Below, piece by piece: positions 17,892 to 25,927 of a DNA stretch of 64,000 bases. The position numbers and the translations under genes were made by a program. The first letter of the stretch is position 1. Every line of letters begins with the position of its first letter. The notes under the pieces are model-generated. The model was given only the letters and a program-made list of their open reading frames with translations, was not told where the DNA came from and made no database searches. Source of the stretch: Isosphaera pallida ATCC 43644 (GTDB lineage: Bacteria; Planctomycetota; Planctomycetia; Isosphaerales; Isosphaeraceae); the NCBI RefSeq assembly GCF_000186345.1, contig NC_014962.1:5050450-5114449 (forward strand), given 5' to 3'.

Positions 17892-18983
17892 TCAAACCGA
17901 ATCGATTTTTGACGCGAGCGCCTGAAAGAATGGGCCGAGATCCACATTGCCGCCGCTTAGAATGATGCCAACCCGTTGACCTTGAATCGGGAGAGCGCCG
18001 TTGAGGATCGCCGCCAGGGGAACCGCGCAAGATGGTTCGATTACAATCTTGAGCCGTTCCCAAACCAGACGCATGGCGTCGATCATCTCGTGTTCACTCA
18101 CCAGGCCGATTGAGGTCACATGACGCCTCAAAACGGCGAAGGGTCGCACGCCGAGCGCAGTCCGCAGCCCATCGGCGAGAGTCTTGGGGTTGAGCGAGGG
18201 TTGGATTTGGCCAAGTTCGAGCGAACGCTTGGCGTCGTCAGCGCAGGCGGGTTCGGCCCCAAAGATACGAATGGGTTGCGACTGCGAGGTGGTCGAGGTG
18301 TAAGCTAGTGCGGCCAGAGCGGTTCCGGCCAGCAGACCGCCGCCGCCCACCGGAGCGACAACCACATCGAGCGGCTCGGGACCGGCCTGCTCGAACAGTT
18401 CCCACGCCGCGGTCCCTTGACCAGCCACGACTCGCCAATCGTCGTAGGGGTGGATCAGCTCATAGCCGTAACGCTCGATGAGAGCCGCCACAGTCTGCTC
18501 GCGGGATTGCTGGGTCGGTTCGCAATCGACCACCTCCGCTCCTTGAGCCAGGGTCGCGGTTCGCTTGACCTGAGGCGCGGTGTGAGGCATGACGACCACC
18601 ACGCGGGTGCCGGTCAGCTTGCCTGCTAGGGCCAGAGCCTGCGCATGATTGCCCGAGGAGTGGGTGATCACACCGCGACGCCGAGTGGGTTCGTCGAGTT
18701 GCAGCAGCGCGTTAATCGCGCCTCGGAACTTAAACGCGCCAACCCTCTGGAAATTCTCACACTTGAAGACCAACCGTGCGCCGGCGATCTCGTCGAGACC
18801 GCGACTGGTCAGAATCGGGGTTCGATGAGCGTGGCGGGCGATGCGGGCCGCTGCCTGGGGCACGACCAAGGGATCGGGAACGATCGGTTCGGACCACAAG
18901 GCGGGTGAGGAACGCCGTGGCGACGCCGCTCCAGCGTCAACAACCAATTGGCCAGGCAGCGCATGGGAATCCGGCGCGTCCAT
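17892..18983 (-). CDS. ilvA: threonine/serine dehydratase-like PLP enzyme (fold type II)
   Basis: A 363-residue pyridoxal-phosphate enzyme that deaminates threonine or serine, or racemises serine. The PLP lysine is in RVGAFKFRGAINAL, the substrate loop is SSGNHAQALA, the phosphate-binding glycine loop is PVGGGGLLAG, and SGGNVDL closes the site. There is no C-terminal ACT regulatory domain, so it is the short, catabolic or racemase-like form; the symbol is only a family guess. Start ATG 18983 (MDAPDSHA) is chosen, with AAGGA 11 nt upstream; ATG 19007 would overlap the TPR gene by 17 nt. It lies 7 nt downstream of the TPR gene stop. Confidence 0.85.
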   Translation of the reverse strand: MDAPDSHALPGQLVVDAGAASPRRSSPALWSEPIVPDPLVVPQAAARIARHAHRTPILTSRGLDEIAGARLVFKCENFQRVGAFKFRGAINALLQLDEPTRRRGVITHSSGNHAQALALAGKLTGTRVVVVMPHTAPQVKRTATLAQGAEVVDCEPTQQSREQTVAALIERYGYELIHPYDDWRVVAGQGTAAWELFEQAGPEPLDVVVAPVGGGGLLAGTALAALAYTSTTSQSQPIRIFGAEPACADDAKRSLELGQIQPSLNPKTLADGLRTALGVRPFAVLRRHVTSIGLVSEHEMIDAMRLVWERLKIVIEPSCAVPLAAILNGALPIQGQRVGIILSGGNVDLGPFFQALASKIDSV

Positions 18984-18990
18984 CGTGATT

Positions 18991-19314
18991 TCAATCCTTG
19001 ATGCCATATTGAAGTCGCTGCGCCTTCGCTTTGGCCTCTTCGGCTTCGCGGATTTTGCCGCAGCGTTGGTAGATGACCGACAAGGCGGTGTGGCTGAAGA
19101 AGTCGTCCGGTTCGAGTTCCACGACTTTGAGCGCGTGCGCGATTGCCTCGTCGAACTGACCGAGATCGACATGGAGCTTAGCGAGCATGCCGTGGGATAT
19201 CGCGTGGCCCGGCTCAAGCGCGATGGCTTCCTGAAGCTTGGCGATGGCCCCCGGCTTGTCGCCGGCATCGCGCAAGGCGACGGCTTCGTCATAGAGTTGT
19301 TCGGCAGTGGGCAT
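18991..19314 (-). CDS. small TPR protein
   Basis: A 107-residue all-helical protein from ATG 19314 (MPTAEQLYDEA). It has about three tetratricopeptide repeats: AGDKPGAIAKLQEAIALEP, LGQFDEAIAHALKVVELEP and CGKIREAEEAKAKAQ. TPRs mediate protein contacts. It is immediately upstream of the dehydratase gene and probably co-transcribed with it. The frame can start earlier, at 19368. Confidence 0.82.
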   Translation of the reverse strand: MPTAEQLYDEAVALRDAGDKPGAIAKLQEAIALEPGHAISHGMLAKLHVDLGQFDEAIAHALKVVELEPDDFFSHTALSVIYQRCGKIREAEEAKAKAQRLQYGIKD

Positions 19315-19829
19315 GGCGGTGTCTCGGCGTTGTTCGAGGTCAGGTTGCCGAAAGTTCGCGCGGGACAACCCGGCGGCTCGAAATCCCTAGTGTGACGTCG
19401 CAACCGATTCAAACGGTCGCTAGGACCTTCATTATAAGCTGGTCGCTCCGCTTCGTCAGGAGATCGATCCGCCTGGTTGGCAGATCGCTCCGCTATGCCG
19501 TCCAAACAGCGCGGTTCCATCAACCTAGACTTCAAGGTGTTTCAAAGAAAAAGACGATCATTGGGATTCTCGACTCAGAGAATGCAAAATCGATCGGGAA
19601 CAAATTTCCCATTTGACTTGACAAGCCATTGAGACGGGGGCTCAATATCCTAATCCCATCCAAGAGGCTTGAGTTCAGTAAGCCCGTCGTGTTTAGGGCG
19701 TGATCATCTCAGTGCATTCTATTTTGTCTCGACAGCCGACGTTTCGCCCTTTTCGAGGACGGGACGTTCGCCAAGCGCTTGCTTGTCGGTTACGCGCCGA
19801 CGAGGGATTCCGTTCAGGGAGGATTGGTC
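19315..19829. other. noncoding gap upstream of the kinase gene
   Basis: About 515 bp, AT-richer around 19530-19650. TTGACA occurs at 19618-19623 but no convincing -10 box follows at 17 bp. No protein-like frame is supported. Confidence 0.35.
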
Positions 19830-21197
19830 GTGCCGGATGCCTCAGATCGGTCGTCATCCCCTCCAGGGGATCCCTTGGAACCAGTCCGAGCCGCCCCCCT
19901 GGAGCCATCCGAGGGGGAGCCGCATCAAATGCGTTCCTCCAGCTGGGTCGAACTCGAACCAACGACTCAAGCCGAAGCGGGTCACCAAGGCATCGTGTAC
20001 ATGCCCGATTCCGTCATCGTCGATTCGATCGCTCCGCGCATCGGGGCCGGGGCGGGTTCCGGGGGGGCGTCGGAGTTCGAGTGGCCCGCACAACCGACAC
20101 GGTTGGATCTGATTGGCGGGCGGTTGCGGCTGTTGGGCGTGATCGGTCGTGGTGGCTTAGGAGTGGTTTACCGCGCGACCGACTTGAAGTTGGGTCGCGA
20201 CGTGGCGGTGAAGACGTTGCGACCCGGCTTGCGGGACTCGCCGCGGCATCGTCGCCGATTTTGGAGGGAGGTGCGGATCACCAGTCGTTTGGATCATCCC
20301 GGCATCGTCCCGGTTTACGACTGCGGCGAGGATGACCAATGGGGCCCTTACTTGGCGATGAAGTTGATGACTGGGCACACCCTGGCCGAACAATTGCAGA
20401 ACCGCTCGCATCCCTTGGAGGATCGCCCGCTCTTGCTAGAAATTTTCGAGCGGGTGGTGGAAACCTTGGCGTGCGCCCATGATTCCGGCGTGATCCACCG
20501 TGACCTCAAACCCTCTAACATCATGGTAGGCGCGTATGGTCAAGTGCATATAATGGATTGGGGAATGGCCAAGGAACTGTGTGAGTCTCCATTCCGCCCT
20601 CCTCGTTTGAGTGGATCGGAAGCCGACGCCCCAATCCAGGCCGACCCCTTCAGCGACATCGACCATGTGGCGTCTTGGTCCGAGGAGTCGGGGGAATCTG
20701 GCGAATTTGATGGTGATGCTCCCGTTGACCAAACCCGTTGGGGCGAAGTAATCGGTACCCCTCATTACATGGCTCCGGAACAGGCGCGCTCAGCGCGGGA
20801 AGCCGACGCCCGATCGGATGTCTTTTCGTTGGGGGCGATCCTTTGCGAGATTCTCACCGGCGCGCCTCCCTACGAAGGCACGTCTTTGCACGCCTACACT
20901 CAAGCCAACTCCGCCCGTCTCGAACCGGCCTGGGAACGCCTGAGACAAAGTGGAGCCGACCCAGAGCTCGTCGCGTTGGCCTGTGCCTGCCTGGATGAGC
21001 ACCCCGCGCGGCGTCCCGAGAACGCCGGTCAACTGGCCGCGCGGCTCAAAGCGTATCAGATGGAGGTCACTCGGCGGCTCCAAGCCGCCGAACACGCTGC
21101 GGCACGTGATTCGAAGCCGAGAGCGCGACAGACCCCTTTTGGTGGTTCGACACACTCAAACCCATGCGGGAAGAGGTGGGCGTTCTGGCGTTGGTGA
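19830..21197 (+). CDS. Hanks-type serine/threonine protein kinase, truncated architecture
   Basis: A 455-residue cytoplasmic kinase. GTG 19830 has AGGGAGGA 6 nt upstream. After about 85 disordered residues come the Gly loop [15 protein letters not shown] lysine, HRDLKPSN catalytic loop (near residue 222), DWG in place of DFG (a form I associate with planctomycete kinases), YMAPEQAR and the helical lobe. It ends soon after the linker [18 protein letters not shown] with a short basic tail ([10 protein letters not shown]); larger planctomycete kinases continue from a similar linker into a membrane helix and sensor domain, so this one may have lost its C-terminal half. There is no neighbour substrate. 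Confidence 0.92.
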   Translation: MPDASDRSSSPPGDPLEPVRAAPLEPSEGEPHQMRSSSWVELEPTTQAEAGHQGIVYMPDSVIVDSIAPRIGAGAGSGGASEFEWPAQPTRLDLIGGRLRLLGVIGRGGLGVVYRATDLKLGRDVAVKTLRPGLRDSPRHRRRFWREVRITSRLDHPGIVPVYDCGEDDQWGPYLAMKLMTGHTLAEQLQNRSHPLEDRPLLLEIFERVVETLACAHDSGVIHRDLKPSNIMVGAYGQVHIMDWGMAKELCESPFRPPRLSGSEADAPIQADPFSDIDHVASWSEESGESGEFDGDAPVDQTRWGEVIGTPHYMAPEQARSAREADARSDVFSLGAILCEILTGAPPYEGTSLHAYTQANSARLEPAWERLRQSGADPELVALACACLDEHPARRPENAGQLAARLKAYQMEVTRRLQAAEHAAARDSKPRARQTPFGGSTHSNPCGKRWAFWRW

Positions 21198-21607
21198 GAG
21201 GGGAAACGACGGGGCGATCAGTCCCAAGTTCCCCCGGCCGAGTGATCGTGGAACCTTCGGGTCGCGGGTTGACTTGCTTCGCCGCCCAGGCTCGACCAAC
21301 ACAACACTCACCCGGATCGTTCCAATCCCGGGTGCCGATCTGATCCCGAAGCCTGATCCACCTCCCCACGACAGTTGGTTTTCCGGTGGGTCCTCGATCC
21401 CGACAGGGCGGACGTGATGGGAGAGAAGTGGGATCTTCTCTTTCGCTCGGATTCCCGCCCTAACCGGGGGGACCCGAGCTTGAGGCGCGACCCTGAGAAC
21501 CAATAAGCCGAGCAATCGGATCGGCTGGACAACAGCAACGGGGTCACTTCCCAACAATTCTGCTCTCGACGGAACAACCCGAGTGATTGTCTCCGGAGAG
21601 GTTGGAT
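21198..21607. other. noncoding gap after the kinase gene
   Basis: About 410 bp with no protein-like frame, hairpin with T-run or repeat that I can support. No sensor-domain remnant of the kinase is readable here in any frame. Confidence 0.4.
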
Positions 21608-22771
21608 TTAAGCGGCGGTCAGCCAGGATCGAATCTTGTCGATCGTGTTGTTCCAGGAGTCTTGTTCCAGACGGGTGCGGCCGTAGAGGTCGTAGAGCAG
21701 ATCGAGGGTTTCCATCGCGTGCCGCAAACTCTCCACCCGAGCCAAATGAGCGTCGTGGCCGCTGAGTCCCTCCGGTTTAGGCAGGGTCAGCCCCGAGACC
21801 GCGAAGGTTTCGGCCTGAAGGGTCAGGTCGTACTGGACGCCGTGACGGATCAACGCCAATCCTGCCTTGCGAGGCAGCTTGCCCGCTTGAAGAGCGCGGA
21901 ACGCCTCGGGCATCCGGGTGGGTCCCTCGTCAGTGAGTGCGTCGCGTCCGGTTTCGCCTCGGGGGCAGTCCAGCACTAAGGTCTTGGTCATCATGACCGC
22001 GACCTCCGAGCCATCCGCCAGGGACAGGGTGTCGCCCTCGGTTTGGAGGGTGTGCCACAACCAGATCAGGAACTCGTTGCCCTGATAATCCAAGCCCGCG
22101 GGGTCGCCGCCGGTCCAAGCCACCATGTCGTAACCGGCCGTTTCGCCCAGAAAGCCGACCGGACGCAGGTTGCCGATCGCCTCGGTCTGGCCGCGGCGCT
22201 CGGCCAACTGGACCGCCAGGGAGCCGGCGGTGACCGCTTGCAAGGTCCGATCGAAGGTGTCTTTGAATAACACATGAAGACGATCGAGCGCTGCCGCAGA
22301 GGTGGATCCAGCGTAGAGTGTATTGGTGGTGCCGTCCCAAAGAATCTCAAACTGCTTGAGCCGACGGAACCGCCCGTCGGCCGCCTCGGCTTCGGCGCGG
22401 GCAAGGGCCGCCTCCTTGGCTTCCTGACGTTGCGCCTTGGTGGGGAATCCGCTGGGGTTGGCCTTGGCGCGGGTGTCGGTTTCCATCTTGGTGTAGGCAC
22501 GCAGCAACGAGCCGGGAATTTTATCGGTGTCGATGCGAACCGCGGCGTGAAGCGCGTCGCCCAGCACGTTTTTGGCCAGGTCGAAGTTCAGGTCTAACAC
22601 ATGATCGCCCCCGGCCCAGCCATGCGAAATCCCCTCCTTGGTGGTCGAGGGGGGGATCTGACCGGCCCGCTTCGACTCCAGGCGGTCCAGTTGTTCCGTC
22701 CCAAACGGCAGGGGAGAATCCCCCGTGACCTGATAACGCATGAAGGTCAATCGACCGGTCTTGAAGCCCAT
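21608..22771 (-). CDS. RdgC-like protein (putative recombination-associated protein)
   Basis: A 387-residue protein from ATG 22771 (MGFKTGRLTFMRYQV). The layout fits RdgC, a ring-shaped DNA-binding inhibitor of RecA: an N-terminal strand-rich region, a middle with VLPxS-like KIPGSLLRAYTKM and a charged KAQRQEAKEAALARAEAEA helix, then FEILWDGTTNTLYAGS and ALDRLHVLFKDTFDRTL. It is longer than Escherichia coli RdgC (about 300 residues), with a C-terminal addition ending DKIRSWLTAA. The similarity is one of pattern, not strong identity, so it may be a diverged planctomycete group. Confidence 0.55.
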   Translation of the reverse strand: MGFKTGRLTFMRYQVTGDSPLPFGTEQLDRLESKRAGQIPPSTTKEGISHGWAGGDHVLDLNFDLAKNVLGDALHAAVRIDTDKIPGSLLRAYTKMETDTRAKANPSGFPTKAQRQEAKEAALARAEAEAADGRFRRLKQFEILWDGTTNTLYAGSTSAAALDRLHVLFKDTFDRTLQAVTAGSLAVQLAERRGQTEAIGNLRPVGFLGETAGYDMVAWTGGDPAGLDYQGNEFLIWLWHTLQTEGDTLSLADGSEVAVMMTKTLVLDCPRGETGRDALTDEGPTRMPEAFRALQAGKLPRKAGLALIRHGVQYDLTLQAETFAVSGLTLPKPEGLSGHDAHLARVESLRHAMETLDLLYDLYGRTRLEQDSWNNTIDKIRSWLTAA

Positions 22772-23221
22772 GAGAGGCGTTCCCCACCGCTGACGCCAAC
22801 GCGGACGCACCTCGACCCATCCAAGGCGATCGGTCTTGTGGAACACGTCTGTCGCGCCGCGAGCGAACGCGGGCCGTCTCCGACCCCCCGCGTTCCGTTG
22901 GTTTAAACCCAAATCCGCACGGAGTCCTCCGCGACCAATCCGACTTCGCTTCAGAATCCAACCGGACCATCCCGCCCCATGCATGCCCAAAGCACGCTAA
23001 GGACAACGATTGGCCTCGATGTCGAAGAACTCCCGACCGAATCATGAATCTCCTCAGCTCACGATACGGCTTACTCGCGTCTGATCGGCAGTGTTTCCCT
23101 CGCGCCATCATCCTCTTCAACCCCATTCCACCAGTGGCAGTCCGATGGTGCGGATGAACGCGATGGTGCGGGTTCAAAGGTGGGGCAATTGGTTCCTAGC
23201 GCGAAATCGACTCAAACGAGA

Positions 23222-23260
23222 ACGCCCGACGCAATTAGGTAACCAGTTTGCGTCGGGCGT
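23222..23260. terminator. 13-bp perfect hairpin downstream of the PEP-CTERM gene
   Basis: Arms 23222-23234 and 23248-23260 (ACGCCCGACGCAA and its complement) with a 13-nt loop. On the minus strand it is followed by TCTCGTTTG, a weak T-tract, about 160 nt after the stop at 23422. The rest of the 650 bp gap 22772-23421 shows no gene. Confidence 0.5.
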
Positions 23261-23421
23261 CAGCAGAATTGGTCTCAGAATAGATGAGCTGGTTTTACAT
23301 CATTAGGCCAACTTGTGCATTTATAAATTCCGATGAATGAAACAGGTTGGAGAAAGGGGAGATCGGACTCGTGGGGGTAGGGGAGTGCGGCAGGTTGGGT
23401 TTAGATGAGAGTGGGTTGGGT

Positions 23422-24066
23422 TCAACCAACCCGCCTGGCCAGGGCGCGGCGACGGGCGACCCAGGCGACCCCAAGACCACCCAAGGCCATCATTGCCAGG
23501 GAGGCCGGCTCGGGAATAGGAACCACGTTGACTCGCGCGGTGAACAGGCCAGTCAAGCCGGGACCGAAGCCGGGACCGCTAAATTGAAGAGCCTGGTTGA
23601 GGTCCATGTCGAAGCTGAAGAAATCTGGCCCGATCGCCACAGGGCCGCGGGGTGAGAGCGAGAGGAACTCGTTGTTTAGGTCGAGGCGACGGGTGCCGTC
23701 AGCCCGCAAATCGGCGTTGCCGAACACACGCCCGGTAATGGTGAAGACGCCGACATTGCCAGAGTCCTGCGGGTTGGTGATCCGCAGATCCATCTGATAG
23801 GTCACGTCGATGATCTCGCGGCCCAAACTGGTTTTCTCAAAGACCAGGGTGGCCAGCGGGAGGTTATTGAATGGCGCTTCCTCATCGACCAGGAAGTCGC
23901 GACCCTGTTTGGGTTCCAGACGCAGGGTGGTTTGTTCTGAGATGGTGATCAGAGTTTGATTGGGGGGCAGCACGACCTCGTACATGTAGGCCGCGTGGGC
24001 GTTTGACCCGCAAACCAAGGCGGCGAACATGGCCAACGCCGCTCGAACCACGTGTTTACCGGGCAT
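23422..24066 (-). CDS. PEP-CTERM sorted secreted protein
   Basis: A 214-residue exported protein. ATG 24066 has GAGG upstream and begins a signal peptide (MPGKHVVRAALAMFAALVCG, cleavage near NAHA). The mature part is strand-rich and lacks cysteines. The C-terminus is a textbook PEP-CTERM signal: PIPEPASLAMM, a hydrophobic segment and a basic end (ARRRALARR), which is cut by an exosortase. It stands alone; no exosortase or exopolysaccharide gene is adjacent. Confidence 0.9.
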   Translation of the reverse strand: MPGKHVVRAALAMFAALVCGSNAHAAYMYEVVLPPNQTLITISEQTTLRLEPKQGRDFLVDEEAPFNNLPLATLVFEKTSLGREIIDVTYQMDLRITNPQDSGNVGVFTITGRVFGNADLRADGTRRLDLNNEFLSLSPRGPVAIGPDFFSFDMDLNQALQFSGPGFGPGLTGLFTARVNVVPIPEPASLAMMALGGLGVAWVARRRALARRVG

Positions 24067-24480
24067 TCTTGAAACCTCAAGGTGCAAAACGAGGATCACG
24101 CGGTGGGTGCCGGCCGAGACCATCCGTAGGCCGTGCTCCTGTCCTGTTTCCATGCCGACCCCAGAGCGAACACTTCCTTGAACGTTTGAAATCCGCGCCG
24201 CTGGTGCTGATCCGGGATCGGGTCAACCAGGGGGGGCGGGCGGAATCAAACCGCCGGAGGAGGGGAAACAGGGGAACTTGGGGTTCGCGTCTCGTTCCTT
24301 CGGCTGCTTCCGCCGCTGGGGTCTCAACCGAGGTGTGAGTCTAGGGAATCTTGCCTTCGAAAGCAATGAGGCAGACCCGTTTTTTTCGGAGGATCGTTTC
24401 AAGCGGTTCATTCTTGCGAGTCGTGCTGGGTTCGACGGAATCGACGCGGTGGTTCGATGACTTGAGAGCGGGCGGGCGGC
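24067..24480. other. noncoding gap between PEP-CTERM and Nramp-like genes
   Basis: About 410 bp. It contains a G-run-rich segment near 24220-24270 and an AT-richer end, but no supported gene or clear terminator. Confidence 0.35.
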
Positions 24481-25785
24481 CTAGTTGAGACTGATCCCTC
24501 GGATCAAGATGCCTAGGTAGACCAGCAAGATCATGATCAGCAGCGGAGTGGTGAGCCAGCCGTTGCGGTAGGCCGTCCCGAGACGCGGCGAGCCGTTGAG
24601 GACCAGCAGCGCCGCTGCTAGACCGGGCAGGAACAGTGAACCCAAGGCAGCGTAAGCGTATTGGATTGTCTTAACCGAGGTTACGAAAAGGGTCGCGGCG
24701 GGTAACCACGCCAGAACGGCCAGACCCCAGCGGTAGGCCGGATCGCTGGTCAGGTCCGGTTCCTCCTCGTGCGACGGGGTTAAAGATCCAACTCGAGCGC
24801 GAGCCCAGTCGGTTTGGATCCGACGACGACCACGCCAAAGGTCGGCTAAGAGGTACGGCGCGCTTTGCCAGACTCCGAGCAGGCTGGAAAACACAGCGGC
24901 CCAGAATCCGGCTAAAAACAGCACGCGGCCAATCGGCCCCAGCGTCGCACCGAGCTGGTCGGCCAACTGGGTCGCCAACCGCGCGCCTTGGCCCTCCACC
25001 TCGATCCGGGAGCCGATCAAGATCATCCCCATGCCGAAAGCGGCAGTGAGCAGGTAACAGATCGTCAGGTCGATGCGACAGATTCGCAGACCGTCCTGGC
25101 CTTGGCGGCCGTGGTCGCGGACCCAATACCCGTAGGACAGCAGGGTGACGGTTCCTCCCACGCCGCCCAACACCGCTAAGGCGCGGTCAAGACCCGCGGC
25201 CGGCAGACGGGGTGGCACGTTGGCGTTCCAAAGAGCTTGGGGATCGGGTCCTAGACCCAGCACACAGACCAGAACCGTGACCACCATCACGGCCACACTG
25301 AGACCCATGACCGACTCAAAGACGGCCAGACCGCCCACACGGACGATTCCCCAACCGACCGCGGCGTGAACCAGTCCCCAAAGAATTCGAGAGGCGTTGG
25401 GGTCGCCGGGGGTCAGTTCGACGAAGGCGGTCGCCGCCACCCCGCAGGCCGACGCCAGCGAACCGGCCACCAGCGCGGCCCAGGCGGCGAAGTAGATTAG
25501 GAACGGCCAGACTGCCCAGGGACCCAACGAGGCAACCAGACCCCTCAACAAACTGGTGCCGGTCGCCATCTGCCAACGGGCGACCCCTTCGTTCAGCACC
25601 AGCTTCATGGCCGCTCCCACCACCGCCAACCAAAGCACTCCCACTCCGGCGTCCGAACCCGCCAGACTCGCCGAGATCAGATCCCCCGCGCCCACGCCGG
25701 TGGCCGCCACCATCAGCCCTGGCACGATCAACGTCAGCGGACCCAACAGCCGATCCGTCCAGACGCGGCGGGAGGGAGGCGTCAT
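24481..25785 (-). CDS. Nramp-family-like transporter lacking the usual metal motifs
   Basis: A 434-residue membrane protein with about 11 helices of the Nramp (SLC11) type. The first helix region, VPGLMVAATGVGAGDLISA then SLAGSDAG, aligns with the Nramp segment that normally holds DPGN, and reads GAGD instead. The sixth helix region, GGVGGTVTLLSYGYWVRDHG, lacks the MPH motif. Both sites normally bind Mn(II)/Fe(II), so a manganese role should not be assumed. Start ATG 25785 (MTPPSRRVW); ATG 25812 is possible. A solitary gene; no MntR-like regulator is nearby. Confidence 0.78.
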   Translation of the reverse strand: MTPPSRRVWTDRLLGPLTLIVPGLMVAATGVGAGDLISASLAGSDAGVGVLWLAVVGAAMKLVLNEGVARWQMATGTSLLRGLVASLGPWAVWPFLIYFAAWAALVAGSLASACGVAATAFVELTPGDPNASRILWGLVHAAVGWGIVRVGGLAVFESVMGLSVAVMVVTVLVCVLGLGPDPQALWNANVPPRLPAAGLDRALAVLGGVGGTVTLLSYGYWVRDHGRQGQDGLRICRIDLTICYLLTAAFGMGMILIGSRIEVEGQGARLATQLADQLGATLGPIGRVLFLAGFWAAVFSSLLGVWQSAPYLLADLWRGRRRIQTDWARARVGSLTPSHEEEPDLTSDPAYRWGLAVLAWLPAATLFVTSVKTIQYAYAALGSLFLPGLAAALLVLNGSPRLGTAYRNGWLTTPLLIMILLVYLGILIRGISLN

Positions 25786-25927
25786 GCAGGAACACTCGCG
25801 GTTGGAAGGCAATCAACCCAAATCCCGCAAGATCGCCGCCGATGGATTGATGACGGCAACCTTGCGGACAGGATGGGGTGGGAGTCGAACCCATTCAGGT
25901 CAGGATCTGATCGGGACGGACGGATCA

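Noticed and set aside
17021-17947. 308-codon open frame on the minus strand across the Cys-rich gene
   Set aside because: It is the antisense of the repeat (Ala/Ile/Arg-rich), and the plus frame has the ribosome binding site, promoter and terminator.
25868-25895. tRNA T-arm-like sequence on the minus strand (GGGTTCGACTCCC)
   Set aside because: No matching acceptor, D or anticodon arms can be folded from the flanking bases.
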